From: Lophium mytilinum
Lineage: Eukaryota > Ascomycota > Dothideomycetes > Mytilinidiales > Mytilinidiaceae
Length of the DNA: 64,000 nucleotides
Direction: 5' to 3'
Assembly: GCA_010093605.1 (NCBI GenBank)
Contig: MU004182.1
Coordinates: 1,969,195 to 2,033,194, forward strand
Below the pieces are notes generated by a model that saw nothing but the letters and a program-made list of their open reading frames with translations, ran no database searches and was not told where the DNA came from. The first letter of the stretch is position 1. Every line of letters begins with the position of its first letter. The position numbers and the translations under genes are program-made. Shown here in pieces: positions 21,269-35,300 of the stretch.

Positions 21269-24052
21269 CTAGGTGACTGTTTCGCAGCCCCAGTACGGGC
21301 GATCACCGGTCCATGTTTTTCCTTCGGAATCTATAAACTTCCTCTTGCCAGTGTCCTTGTCTTGGTTGCAATTCATAACCTCTCGGCAATGTTTCCAGAA
21401 ATTCTTCCTCTCGTAATAACCCACCGCTTGGATGAACTCGTCACTATCTTCCGGATCTAGAGCGAGGTTGTTGGGTGGCTTGTGGTCATTGGTAATGTCA
21501 ATTTCGCCAGTCCTGCAAGGGTAGTTCTGAAACTTGCTTTGACGGGTATTCCAGACAAGGACATCGCCTCCTGGTGACCTTGCGATGGGTATGTTGAACA
21601 TGAAGCCTGCTGTGATTCCAACACCAGACTGGCCAGAAATAGCGGCGAATGCTTGGTCGGCCCAACCGTCGGTCTTATTCACCGTGCTCTCGAGGGGGAC
21701 TTCTCGAAATCCCACCTCGCGGTAGTGGAAGTAGGACTCGCGCGCGATTGCCTAAATCACTCACTGTTAGCCCTAATACAACCAGATTTGAGCGCATAGC
21801 CTCACCTCTGGCGTAATGTCAGTCCTGTTGCTATGTTCGTCGTGGCCGCCGTCTTCATCCTCGAAACCCTTGTGGGCAAGCAGTTCCCACCCCGGCGGGG
21901 GTTCAACGGTACGCTCTTTAGTGTCTTGCCAGCGAATCCTTTTAATGCGAATTAGCAAGGAATGTAGCACTGAGGAAGGCAGGAATTACCAGTAGAACCG
22001 AAAATGAAGGTTCGGGTACTCTGGCAGGCACACTTTCGTGCTGAGCGTGCCCTCGTCGTCAGGGCCCGTGCTACCTCTTTGATCATCTTCACAGTTTGGA
22101 ATGGCGTCAGAAACAACAATGTAAACTCCCTCCCTCCGCCAGGCCCAGTTGATGGCCAGACCACGAAAGAATCGCTCCACGTGGTCCTGAATTTTGCTTG
22201 CTTGATCGGGTGGAGAACTAAAATAGAGGCTAAAGGACCCTTGTCAATAGTTGCCAACGCAATAAATATTGGATCGGTAAACGTACCCCGTCTTTATCTC
22301 ATCCGCAAGACCTTTCCCAGTCATCAACATTTCTTCTCCAGCGTCTGTTATCATTCTGTTGAGTACTTTTCCTATGTTGGAGATATACTTTTCCAGTTCT
22401 CCTTCTGTATCGTGAAGCAAGTTGCTGTAAGATTTTAGCCAAGATTACAGGGCTGAAAGGCTTGGGAACACATACCTAATCCCTTCCATCAAGATAGATT
22501 GGATGCCTGTACCTGCCGCAGCTACTGAACCCATCCCAGAGAAAAAGGCTCTGGCAGCTTGGGCTGAATCCCTCACAACCTCTGACGTTACCTTCACACC
22601 GACCTTTGACAAAGCGTTGCTAAGGGGCCCAGATAGTCCCAAACCTCCAGACTCTGCGAACGGTACAAGTGCAGCCGCACCCCAGCCAGTGATCGCCCCT
22701 GCAATAGCAACACCCGAGAAGATGATTTGCATCGCTATTTTCTTTTGCCGATTGCTCAAGAATTTTGCTTCCACTTGCTCTTCAGTCGACGTAAATCGAG
22801 CAACGAAATCCTTGCTCTGGGCATCCCAATAATTCCAGGCTTTATCGACGTGATCGACCGTGAATTCTATTCGTGCCGTGTAGTAAGCAAACCATGTGAA
22901 GAAGTAAAACGCCTTTCGGAGATCGTCGTCGTCCATGTCGAAACCCTTGATGTCGTCACACATAGGAGCCTGCTATGAGTCAGATCGCGTGCGAATCCAG
23001 GTATGGAGAGAACAAACCTTGCATTGTTTGGTCAAGTCGCATGACCACTCCTCCGTTGAGGCATCAGGCATATATTTTTCTCTGAGCCAATAAATAAACC
23101 TGGCCTCAAGGTCTGGGTCTGCAGCTCGAATCGCTGCGAATTCCTCTATTTTCTCCTCCAACCAGTGATACCCTCCGGACTCATTCCACGCCTCTTTACT
23201 GAACTGTCCCCACCCACAGCCAGGCCCACGCCCAAGGCGTGGCATAGACTTGATAGATGCCTCAACAATCGAGTTTGCGAGGAAGTCCCAGAAGCCACGC
23301 TGATACGCATCAGACTTTTTTGCAACACCTTTGTTCCTGGCATAGTTTCTTGGATCTGGAAATGCACTGAAATTTCCGTGGAAGGTAGAATTGGCTTCGA
23401 AAACACCTTCTCGATAGGCCAAACTTTGGTCCTCGTTGCGATGGATCTTGCGGTTGGTAAGGTCAGCGGCTGCCATATCGAAGCCGACTAAGTATTCGTC
23501 CGTCCAGTTCCGGCCTGTCGTAGGATTGGCTTCGTTCATGACGAAAAGCCACCACATCTTGTCGTAATGTCCTCGGGCGCAATCAGGCCCAAGGTCGTTA
23601 CATCTGTATTTGTATTCGCTGTCTTCTACCTTTCCTGTGCCACTCGAGGTAGGCTCTGGACCTGATGTAGAAGTGACGGAAGTGATAGTAGAAGTAAGCC
23701 CTGTGGACTCGGCAATCGACGTAGCCATGGAGAAAGACAAGGCCGTCCTGGCGAGAGACGAGGCGGCTCTGGAGAGAGACGAGGCGACCCTGGAAGAAGA
23801 CGAAGATGTCTCGGAGGAAGACGATGTGGCCTTGGACGAAGACGTGGATGACGAAGAAGGGCCTCGTGGCTGTTAGTTTCCCATGTACAAGAAGGACAAG
23901 GAAGACATCTTACCTTGTACTGGCTGAGAATACTCCGACTTTAGTTGGCGCGGCAAGATGTTGGACGTAACAACTTGCGCAAAGAGGAAACACATCAGAA
24001 CAGTCATGAAGGAGTAGCCCCGTGGCTTCTGACGACCCCGGTAGCCCGGCAT
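21269..24052 (-). CDS. Large predicted secreted protein of unknown function, about 7 exons
   Basis: Minus-strand exons read as 24052-23914, about 23869-23018, 22969-22476, 22424-22287, 22240-21990, about 21940-21807 and about 21750-21269. The acceptor of exon 2 is uncertain by a few bases. The product is about 830 residues. The N-terminus (MPGYRGRQKPRGYSF then MTVLMCFLFAQVVTS) is a good signal peptide, followed by a dibasic-free LPRQ and a Ser/Thr-rich linker. The mature part has a Cys/Trp-rich globular stretch (CNDLGPDCARGHYDKMWWLF, GRGPGCGWGQF, EEWSCDLTKQC). A 60-residue Gly/Ala-rich hydrophobic stretch follows (IIFSGVAIAGAITGWGAAAL ... FFSGMGSVAAAGTG), which could be a membrane-active or fold-core helix pair. 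The C-terminal domain carries FIQAVGYYERKNFWKHC. I do not recognise the family. A decayed duplicate of the last exon lies at 19981-20337. Confidence 0.75.
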
Positions 24053-26323
24053 CTTGACCGAGGTTCCAGCTGAACTACCTTGCGGCTGGGTATAACGGGA
24101 AGAATAAAGTGAGGTCTTAAGAGGTGTTCCGGTACGGTAGGAAGGAGATGGAGAAAAGGATGGTGGAGATCGAAAGACAAGAAGGGGTTCTATGCCTTAT
24201 GTAGACGACGGAAATTAACAGACTACGGAATACAGAAAGACGGCGGAGGATGGTGAGATGCAAATAGAATCATCTTAGGAGCTAAAGCTTTGCTACAAAG
24301 AGTCCCAACATTGAAAATGGGATATTGATGGTTCCATTAGACGGGAGTCATAGGCGAGAGAGAGATATGGAACGGCCTAGACTCGCTGGATAGGAAACCC
24401 TTGGTCCTACGTTTCGCCTATGGGTGAAGTACGTTAAATTTTCCAAGCTTGGTACACACAAACATCCCAAGGATTTCACAAAATAGCGGCGTCCAAGATG
24501 AAGGCCATGCTCTCTGCATTGTTGAAATCATTTTGTATAAACTTCAACAAATCGAATGAAGATGAATGAAGCAATGCGAACCCATCCACAAAAATGCCCT
24601 ATTATTCAGCGACTTGCCGTCCATTATGCTCGTATGAAAATATGCAAACTAACCCAGCTTGGAAGCTAGCCTTTTGAATGCTGCGAACAATAACATCATC
24701 TGAGATAACTCAACAAGCTTACCAAGTTGTTCAAATCGGTTCGTGCTATTTTAAGCCTTGTGGAGTCCAGCTAACTGTGGCAGCCCGGGTTATGCATATA
24801 TATAGCGCGCGCTGCATCAATAAGAGAGCTTCTAAAAAAGGCACTGGCCTATGCATACATAACGTTCCATTGCTCATCACACTACTGGTGCTTTCAGTGT
24901 CTATCTTAGATTTGTTGAATGTCATATTGTCTATATTTGCGAATCCCGCTAAATGTTGGACGGGACAGGCTTTTTCATGCAAAACATCTGCGTATGACAG
25001 GTCTGGTTGTATCATAGACCCCGCCCTCTCTACTTGTATCAACTGAGCGCTTATGGGTATGCAGTCCTCGACATGGCTTGGTTTGGCTTCATGCTCGTCG
25101 TTGTTGTGAGGAGATCTGTCGTGATAACCGGGCTTCGCTTCAATGAGAAACTCGTAACTTTAGTTTGGTATCCGCGAAGGCGACTGCATCGGCTGCTTAT
25201 TTGCTGGATTGCTCTTAGTCTTCCATGAGACATATCGATCTTGGGCTGAGCGGTGTCGGTTGATCGCAACAAAACCAAATCTGGAATTCAGACGTCAGAT
25301 CAGGGCTCTTGTGTGCCTAGGTGGGTAGCTGAAAGAGGGTCGTTTCGAATGCCTGAGCCTGTGACGACTGCTGAAGCCGATATAGATGAAGGAGGTACTG
25401 GGAAAAGGCAGCAATGCAGGGGTCTCAAGGTCGATCAACTCGTAGCATGCTCGGGCAGAGCTACACCGGGCCGATGACGGCCTCCCCGCACGATCATGCT
25501 ATTGATGGCTTCCAATGCTGTATGTTTAGTACTCGTTATCAGGGCCAACGTCGTGACACGCCGGGCCGGAAAATCAACACCATAGCGTGCTAAGATCTCA
25601 TTGGATGGAATAGACATTTAACAACCACGGTCGGGAAAAACTAGAATTTCTAAAAATTCCCATCGACCATGCTGCCAGGAAATGTCGACCGCGAATATGG
25701 CACGATGATGGAAAGCTTAATGCGGAAGTCTAAATTTACCAGCTGAGCCTATGTTAAGTTTTCTTGGAGTAATACAATATATTTACGAAGCTATATCTTC
25801 TCAGCATAGATCACAGATAAGAACAAAGTAGATGGCGAAAACCAAGTACATCGACTTATTACATAATTGTGCAAGACAAAGCGAGTGAAAGCTGGCCAGC
25901 TGGTCACACGTAATCTCAACGTAGAGTCGAGTAACATCGATTCTTGTCGTCTTCCCCGAAAGGGACGGGGATAACTGCGTTCGTTGACACCCGACAGCCA
26001 TATCACGTTGGGCGGGTTGCGAATCCTTTCCATCAAAGTGACAACTTCAACAGTGACGACGAAAGCGAAGCCCTCTTTGACCTCAATGATTTGCTCTAAC
26101 CACATGTCACTACATCACAGCCAACGCACGAAGGTATCGCAACCCAAAAAAGGACACCCATGTAGCAATACAATAACCTCAACTCTCATTAGGGACAACA
26201 AACTCTAGAGATAGGTAGGGAGGTACGTAATGTTAGGATAGGAAACGTGGAGGTAAAGCAAGCCACCCCTTTCCCTCCCCTTCACACCTCAACCGCATCA
26301 ATCACAATCACCAAATCTGGCCC
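24053..26323. other. Intergenic, no supportable gene
   Basis: The first 300 bp (24060-24380) are the probable promoter of the minus-strand secreted-protein gene. They contain a GACGGCGGAGGATGGTGAG...ATCATCTTAGG block also seen twice at about 20305 and 20440. The rest (24400-26323) has only short frames without domains and includes the presumed 3' flank of the giant gene. Confidence 0.5.
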
Positions 26324-29300
26324 TCACTTTCTCCCGATCCCGATGCCAAAACTCCACCAACTTCCTTTCTTTCCGACTGTCCCTTTCCCTTCCTCAGCTT
26401 CATCAACCCCCTCCCCTCTGTCCCCGTCTCCCTGGATCCGCTCTGTCGCCCTTCGTTCTGGAGCGGCTGCAAGTCCCACGTCCTTCCGCTGGATATGCGA
26501 CTCAGCGGCCGGATCTGGCATATCTCTACGTCCGAGCGGCTTCGACGGAGGTCCCCCTGGTGTATCAGCGAGGGTTCGCTGGACGCTGGGCGGCGCCGTG
26601 AAGGTAGACTCTCTTCGCTCGTGACGTGGCGAGGACGCGCGGGAGGTGCTCGGTTGGGGGGGCCGAAGGGCGGGCTGCGCAAGGTTGAAGTCTTGCCCCG
26701 AGAGGCGTCTGTTCCATGCGGCGCTGGGCGGCTCGGGGGATGTGGGCTGTTCCCGATGGTGAAAGACTTGGTCGCTGGCGTCTCGGGAGCCGTTTGGGAA
26801 CGCAAGTAGAGAAGCGGTCGCGTGGATTGCGGGTAGGGGCTGGAGGCGTGGAGGCGTTGCTGGAGTTGGCGTTGACGACGGCGGGACATGGATGGGAATC
26901 GAGTCCGAGTTCGAGTCTGAAACGGACGCCGTGGTTGTCGCCCAGCTTGACTCTGTGTAATTTGCTTCCCTTGATCCTGACGCCACCTTTTCAGTCGCTC
27001 CATGTTGACTCTTCCCCTGTCTAGGCTGTCCAAACGCTCCCGTTCCATGCGTAGTCTGCGCATCCGCTCTTGCTCGTGCTGATGGGTCTTGCTTGTCGTT
27101 GTGGATTCTTGGTCCATCATTTGCCGGTAGCTCTCCCACTGTGCCTGAAGGACGTCGTTCGTACGCCGAATAAGAAGGCTTTCCGATTCCTGTGGCTCTT
27201 GGTACATCCAGGGAACTTTCAGTTCTGAGTACGATCCGATGCGAGGAACGATCGGACGAGATACTGGGCTTTGGAGCCTTTTTTCTGAGCCACGCTGCGA
27301 GCGATGCACGTGGACCACGCAATGCTGACGCAGAGGGACCGTGAAATGAGTTTGATTCGGAGGCTGTCTCTGTCGGTCCTGATCGAGGTCCCAGTTCTGT
27401 CGAGGTTCGGGATCCTGGGGTGCTTGAATGTTGGCCTGATGTACCTTTTTCCGCCGCTGTTGCTCGCTCTCCCGTAGACGACGTATGCGACCCTTCTGCG
27501 GATACTCCACTGCTTGGGGCTCCGATTCTCTTGAATGTCTCTGCCGCGGTGTGATACGCTGATCGGAGTTTTGGGACGTCCCTTGCAGATGACCCCGACG
27601 ATTCCGAGCAACTCGATCTTTGGGCAGCAGATGCTCTCTTGACGGATATTCTCTGGGCATTCGATCGTTGGATTTTAGGTCTGCAGTATGAGGAACTCGA
27701 GGAACTCTCTGCCTGTGCACGTACTCTCCCTTGCGATAGTAGTGAGCGATCCGGTCCTGGCCCCCAAGTTGAAAATCTGCGTCTCCATGGATCTTGTATT
27801 TGCGGCTCTGATGTTCGTGATGGACTGGTCGAGTGGAGTATGGCTTGGACGGAAGACTTGCGCCCTGGTTCTTTCTGTGCGGCCGGCCGTGATCCTCGTC
27901 GTTGGACTCCCTTGAGCCCCTGTACATTCGGTACCCTGGTCGACGATCTTCTTGCAGGCCGTACTTCTTCGAATGCGTCATCCGACCCGTCGACTGCCCT
28001 CCTGTAACTCGTTGCACTTGCACCCTGCGCCGAGTCCTCCAACTCATGCAAGGAACTGGTATCCGGAGCACTCGTCGTCGGTGGCTGCGCTGCCTCGCTT
28101 TGCTCTCCTCTCCTGCTATCCCTTGCTGGCGTGCGACGGATTGGTCGTGTTTCTTGGAGCGGCGGAACCAAAGGAATCGTTGGCCTCTTGCAGGTTGAGC
28201 GACTCTCTTCAGATGCGCTCGTTCGTTCTGTTGAAGAGCGCCATGATGACGCCGTTCCTTGACGCGCCTGAGCCCGAGCCATCTGACACGACCTGATTTG
28301 GAACTTTGTTCCAGCTTTGAGACATTCATCTTTGCCTGGCCTGCCCCAGCTAGCTTCCTGTGGCGAGAAAATATCCACAGCTTGCACTTGCGAGCGCCTC
28401 CTGTTTTGCCTTCCTGTGTCACTGGCGCCCTGCGGATGTTCTGCTTGCTCCCTTTCAGGTCTACGGGCTTGACTATACCCATGTGCTTCCTTCGACAAGA
28501 AAAGAGCCTCAGCTTGCGCTTCAGATTCCCTCCCGCTTGGTCTTCTCGAATCCCGTTGTGCTTCTGGGTTTGCCTCGGGTCGACTGGTATGACGGTTCCA
28601 AGGTGACCAGTCCTCTGCGCTTTCCGAATTCTTTTCTTGAAGCATCTCAATGCGAGAGGGTTCCGGGTGGCTCGTCGCCGCACGAACAGGTGGCGATGCC
28701 CCCAACCCATCAAATGACGCCGCTTGGTAACCAGTGGCTTGACGCGATGGAGGTTTAGAGCAAACAGGCTGCGACGTTTGGCCCTGAAGGGACTTGTGAC
28801 GAGGTTCGTCACCAGTGGCAGTCCGGGTTGTCGGAGTCCTTGACGGTACCGACACCCTATGCGCCTTTTCAAGGGCATCTGTCCTTTGGCGACTGGTGGT
28901 AAGGCTTCGAATCGTTGCATTTCTTGACGGCGCCGTTTGTGCTTCTTTGGGGGCTGCTGAACTTTTTCGACTTGCAGTTCGGATCGTTGCACTACGTGAT
29001 GGTGGTGCCGATGATGCTTTTTGTGGAGCTGCTGTGTTTCTTCTTGACCTTTGTTGCGTTCCCCCAGGAGCACTTCCTGGTGCTTGGCCTGGTGCCGCGT
29101 CTTGAAAGGGCTCCTTGTCCCGTGGCCGGTCACGGAAAGAAGGCTTCCGCGGTTGTTCGCTAGGTGGTTGCTGAATTGGCTGAACGTCGGGTTTGGCCCA
29201 TGTGGGAGTATCGCGGATAGGATAGTCCGGTTGGTTGGTCTGAGTTTTTCGTCTTCTGGGAACCGTTTCCAGCGGTATGGGAGGTCCAAGTGATGCCGGC

Positions 29301-32300
29301 TCGCGACCGAGATCTTCCGTTGGGGCTCTAGACTGCCGTCTAGGTCCAATAGTAGGTTCAGTTTCTGCCGGTAATGTAGCTTGTCGTTCAACTTGGGTTG
29401 CGTCCTGAGCCGGTGGAGTTCTCAAAGATTCCTCAGTGGGCGGTGATTCAGGATCAAGAAACTCATCACTCTCATCCACAAACTCCTGGGGAAGGGACTG
29501 ATTATCTTGGTACACGTTGTCTAGCGCATGCGAATCATCAAGCACAGATTGTCGTCGAGACTGTGCAGTTTCAAAGGACTCGGTTTCTGGCTCTGCCACG
29601 GTGACAGTAGTGGCTCTCGTAGGCTGTCGTGATGCCGCATCCGTTGCACGCCTAGATGGAGCCTCAGCACGAGAGGTTGGGTGTCTGGATACGACCTTGC
29701 TCGGCTGTCGGCTTCGAGAGGCCGGGAGTTGTTCTTCCACATTGACATCTGTGGTAACGGATTCCGGAGGAGGTTCTGCTGGTTGCTCCTCGGGCGGAGA
29801 AAACGTCGTCGACCGTCGAGAAGCTGCTGTCGGCTGCCCAGAAACTCCAATTGAAGTCTCTCTAGAGATTGGAGCGGGCTCAGTTTGCTCAAGCTCGTCT
29901 TCTTCAGGCTCGGGCTCAGCTGTGAAGTTATCTTCGAAAGTCGAAGTACGGCTAGACTCTTGAGAGGTGGGTTCTGAGGGGAGCTCTAGTGGCGTTGCGA
30001 TTGGTGTTTCTTCTTCGTCCTGAGACCAGTACTCGTCGATTGGATCGGACTCCCCAATCTCCTCGCTCAACTCTGACTCAAAGGTGGAATGGCTGGAGAG
30101 CGGGACAGGCTCATCTTCGATGACTTCCTCACGCGTGGTTGGGACACCAGTAGGCTGTCGTGAGACTCTAGTGGCGGCTCTCGGAGGTAGAGGAGGAGGT
30201 TGATCTTCGATTGTGGGTTCTTGATAGATCTCCTCGTCCAGAGAGTCAGGCGCCACAGTCTGGTCCTCATCAACTGCCCATGGCTCGTCTTCTGAATGCG
30301 TGTCCTCTTCCACCTCGGACTCACTTTCCGGCTCCGGCTCCGGCTCCGGCTCACGTACGGCCTTCTTGATCCTCGAATATGGTGTTTTGACTTTTGGGAA
30401 AGAAGTCTCACTCTCGTCTTTGACCGTTGGCTTCCTCGAAAGGGCTGTTGGCTGTCGGGAAACGACAGTAGGTGTCTTTGATAACGCTGTTGGCACCCGG
30501 GATACGAGGGTAGGTTGGCGAGACACGACTGTAGGCTTTCGAGAAGCTAGAGAAGTTTCCTCTGCCTCTGGAATTGGTTCATCCATCAAGGTAGGTTGGC
30601 GAGAGATGACTGTTGGCTGACGAGACACGGCCGTAGGCTTCCGGGACACTGGAAGGGCCTCTTCTAGCTGTGGACCCAGTTCTTCATACGGAAAAGTAGG
30701 CTGCCGAGAAAGTTCCGTTGGCTGGCGAGATGCGACGGTTGGTACCCTCGTTACCACCGTAGGCTTTCGGGACACTGGAAGTGTTTCTCTGTTCGCCTGT
30801 GGATCAGCTCCTTCAAATGCGGTTGGCTGTCTCGAAACGGTCGTTGGATTACGCGATAAGACAGTGGGCGCTCTAGTCACTGCTGTAGACTTCCGGGAGA
30901 CTACAGGAATTTGTTCTTCCGCGGTAGGCTGACGTGAAATGGTTGTTGGCTGCCGAGACATCTTCGTGGCTTTCCTAGACACGACAACAGGCTTTTGTGA
31001 AGCAAACCCGTCCTCGACAACCTCTGCAAAGATTGGTGTGTCTGTGGGGGCTCGAGTCGGCTTTCGGGAGACGACAGTGGGTTGTCTAGACACCACTGAG
31101 GGCTGTCTAGGTGCCAACCATGGAAGACGAGAGCGTCCCGTGGAGACACGTCGTGGAACTTCAGGGCGCTCGGCATCGAGAACTTCGGCGATTTCTTTCT
31201 CAACGGGAGGGCTTGTATCGCGCCGTATCATATCAGCGGCGAACGAAGATTCCCGATCCAGCGCCTTCACTGCCTGCTCGGATGAGAGGTCTTCCAGAGA
31301 TCTGAGCTCATCAAATTGAATGGGTTCTGAAGGAGGCGAATTTATGAACTCCGAACTCGACGCATCGGAGCCGAACTCGTCCTCAAGCTGATCTTCGGTC
31401 ATCTCGATCAGAGTCGGATTCTTGTCAAGTCCTTGGCCCTCTGGATTAGCCTCGATATACTGTTCGACGGGCGACTCTTCGCTGATATCCTCTGGGCCAG
31501 GTGTTGCTGTCGCAGGGGTTGTCGTAGCTCGTCTCACTACTGGCGGAACCGATTCGTCAGAAGGGGTTCCAGAAACAGAAACGCCCAAGTCCAACGCTGC
31601 GTGACTAGGAACTATAGGCTCTCTTTCCAAGACGCTAGGTGTTTTCTCCAGCCTCGTAGGTTCTCGCTCCAACTTGGTCGTAGCGCGTCTGAGAAGCTCG
31701 ACTTCAGGAGCTTGAACCAGAGTAGCTGCTCTCTCGACTGTTGTTGGCACTCGTGTATGAACAGTAGGGTGCCTTTCAAGATTCGTTGTAGCACGGCGAA
31801 CAGGAACCTGTAGCTCCGGCTCGGATTCGTACCTTATCGGCGACTCTGACAGCGGTGCCGATGGAACACCCTCGGATCTAGAACGTCGAGATTCCCTTCT
31901 CTTGACGACAGTGAGTCTTCGAGTTGGTTGCCTCGAGGCGTCTTGCACGGTGAAGGTGTCTGAATCCGTCCGCCGTCTCGTGGGCTGCTTCGATAAGGGA
32001 ATTGTGTAGCTGCCCAATTCACGCGATTCAACGGCGGTTAGTTGTCGTGAAACTATCGTTGACTGTTCTGAAGTGGCGGTCGGCTGTCTCGAGACTACAG
32101 TGGGCTGCCTGGAGACGATGGTTGGCTGCATTGAGACCACAGAGAGCTGCCCAGAGACAATAGTTGGCTTCCGAGAAACGACCGTGGGCTGTCTCGAAGC
32201 CACTGCTGAATGCTCTTCTTCAGGCATGGCCTCGGGCTCAACCTCTGGTGGAGATGGTGTGCTTGTTTCAGGTTGCTCAACTTCCGAGGAAGAGGAAGAG

Positions 32301-35300
32301 GACGCAAAAGCTTCTTCGACGTCTGTCGACTCCGTAGAACTGCTGGAGTCCATAGAACTGCTTGACGAGGAATCATCCTTTTGGACAAGCATCTCAGTGA
32401 AATCATCTGATGGCGACGGCGTTTTGTCGGGGACAATCAGCCTGATCTCGACAACCTCTTCTCTTCCTGAAGTGATCTCATCCTTCATGTCTTCAGAAAG
32501 AGACATGAAGACATCACGTCGCATCCGGTACATCGAAGGGGTACTGGTAGTGGTCTCGGAGCGGGAGAACTGCCTGGCTGGCAAAGGTGCCGCTTCGTTC
32601 GATGGGCGCGTAATCGATCGGGTAACCTGTCGAGATACGGGTTTCGACTGGTGGGGGCCAACGAGAGGGGTCTGATCAGGCTGCTGTTCGGTCGCTTTTC
32701 GCGTGACTGCTCGTGTGACCTGCCGGGATACGGGCTCTGATTCAGGGGCCTCCGATGAGGTTCCAGATGATGAAGACGAGGTCGCCACGATGATGGATTG
32801 TTTGCGACTAGAGGGCGCAACTTCGTGAAAAGTAGAAGCTCGGCGAGACTGTACAATAGGCTGGTCCGCAACCTCGTCGCTCGACCCACCAGATAGCGAA
32901 GATGTCAATCGTAAAGTTTCGTAGCGAGGTTGTTCTTCTCCAGGTACTCTGATTTCGACAACGGTCTCCGGCTCTGACGAACTAGATTCTTCGCCCTCAC
33001 TTCCTTCGTCTTCTTGATCCTCGGCCGTCTCTTCATCCGAAACGTCATCCTCGGTCGATTCGTCTCCAGCAGATTCTTCGCTGCTGGATTCCCAATCTTC
33101 GTCGATTTCTTCGTCTTCCTCAACTTCCTCTCCGGAGGGTTCACTGCTAGATGATTCCAAATCTGGCTCGGATTCCTCCTCTTCGCTATAGTCTTCATCG
33201 ACGTTACTATCTTCAGAAGATGATGAAAAAGATGACACTGAACTTGGCGTCGAGGTGAGTCTAGTGTCGACCCTCGATATAGGTTCTTCCAACACGACAG
33301 AAGTCTTGCGCCTGGTTGGGACTCTACTAACAATCTCGGGCTCTGCTTCAGCCTCAGCTATGGCACCTTCTGGCGATAAACTGCGCATGGTGAGGGTGCG
33401 AGACTTAGTGGAGCTCTTTCGACGAGTCGGTCGTCTCGAGCTCGTTTCTAGCTGTGGCAGGGATGCCTCGACTTCGGGCTGTTCTTCGACCTGAACAGCG
33501 GCAGCTTCGGCGTCCTCTGGCGGCGAAGGGTCCTGCATGGTAGCCACTCGAGATTTAGTCGAGTTCTTACGGCGAGTCGGCTGTCTAGAGACGGTTTCTG
33601 GCTCCGGCACGGGTTCCTCAACCTGGGGTTGTTCTTCGACCTCAATAGCAGCAGCTTCGGCGTCCTCTAGCGGCACAGGGTCTCGCATGGTAGCTGCGCG
33701 AGATTTCGTCGAGCTCTTGCGGCGAGTCGGCTGTCTGGATATGGTGACCGCCTCCGGCAGGAGTTCTTTAATGACAGGCTGTTCCTCAACGAGAGCTGCG
33801 GCAGCCGCAGTACCTTCCGACGGTGAAGGAACTCGCACGGTCACGGAGCGAGACTTGAGGGAGGACTTGCGTCGAGTTGGCCGTCTTGAGATTGCCTCTG
33901 GCTCGGGCAAGGGTTCCAGCTCGAGTTCCACGGGATCGATCGATTCTGTAGTCGTAACCGTTTGAAGGATGAAACCTTCCTCCGGGGGTTGTTCTTCCTC
34001 GTCTTCTTGTTCAGGTTCGGACTCATCTGACGACAAGCTTTCATCTCCGGCTTCTTTGGCTAGCTCATGCGGGAAAGTTGGCGCACGGGATGGCAAAGTC
34101 GTTGGGTGCCTGGTCCGAACCCGGTCGGTTTGCTCAAACTCAGGCTCGAACTCCGGCTCAAGATCTACGGCTTCATCTACCAAGGACGACGAAGATGAAG
34201 CGTGTGAGATTGGCTCTTGAGATGTAGCTTGCCGAGTGGGCTGTCTTGTCGGCTGACGAGACGGAAGCCGTGTCTTCTGTCGGGTCGAGATACGCTCCGC
34301 AGGTTGCGGCTCTTCTCCAGCCGGCTTTAGCTCTTCCTCGGCGAGATGCAACTCTTCTTCAGCAAGTTCAATAGCCTCATCCAAGTCGAAAGACCCTGGC
34401 ATTTTAGCTTTCCAAGTAGATTTCCGGGTCGGCTGCCGGGATGGAAGCTGGGTTTTGCGCCAGGACGGTATCTGTGACACGGTTGGGAAGTCTTCCTCGC
34501 TTGTCTCAACCTCGGAACCTTCCGAAAGTGGATGCGTAACTTGGGGAGTAAGGTTTCCTGTTGGTTGACGAGACGGAAGTTCTGTCTTTTTCCGAGTCAA
34601 AATACGCTCCATAGTCTGCTGTTCTTCCTCGACGTCCACATCAACTACAAGCGTAGCTTGCCGAGTGGGCTGTCTGGTCGCCTGACGGGATGGAAGCTGA
34701 GTAGGGGCGCGGCTCAGCGGTCGCGGTTCGTCCTCAACCTGTACAACAGGCGCAGTCTCAGCCGAAATAGGCAACGTAGCTTGCCGAGTTGGCTTACGAG
34801 ATGGAAGCTGAGTCGGAACACGGTCGACAGGTAGCGGCTCTTCGTCGACATTAACCTCAGCTAGTAACGTAGCTTGCCGAGTGGGTTGTCTAGTTCCATG
34901 GCGGGATGGAAGCTGAGTAGGAACACGGCTCACGGGTCGCGGCTCGTCCTCAACTTGTTCAACAGGTGCAGCCTCGGCTGACGTTGGCAACGTAGATTGT
35001 CGAGTTGGTTTACGAGATGGGAGTTGAGTCGGAACACGCTCGACTGGCAGCGGCTCTTCGTCGACAGTTGTCTCGATGGGTAGCGTAGCTTGCCGAGTAG
35101 GCTGTCTGGTCGGCTGGCGGGATGGTAGCTGAGTAGAAGCACGCCTCACAGGTTGCGGCTCGTCTTCGACTTGTTCGACAGCTGCAGCCTCAGCTGACGC
35201 TGGCAAGGTAGCTTGGCGAGTTGGTTCACGGGATGGAAGCTGGGTCGGGATACGCTCTACAGGTAGGGGCTCTTTCTCATCTCGTTGAACAGCTGCAGCC

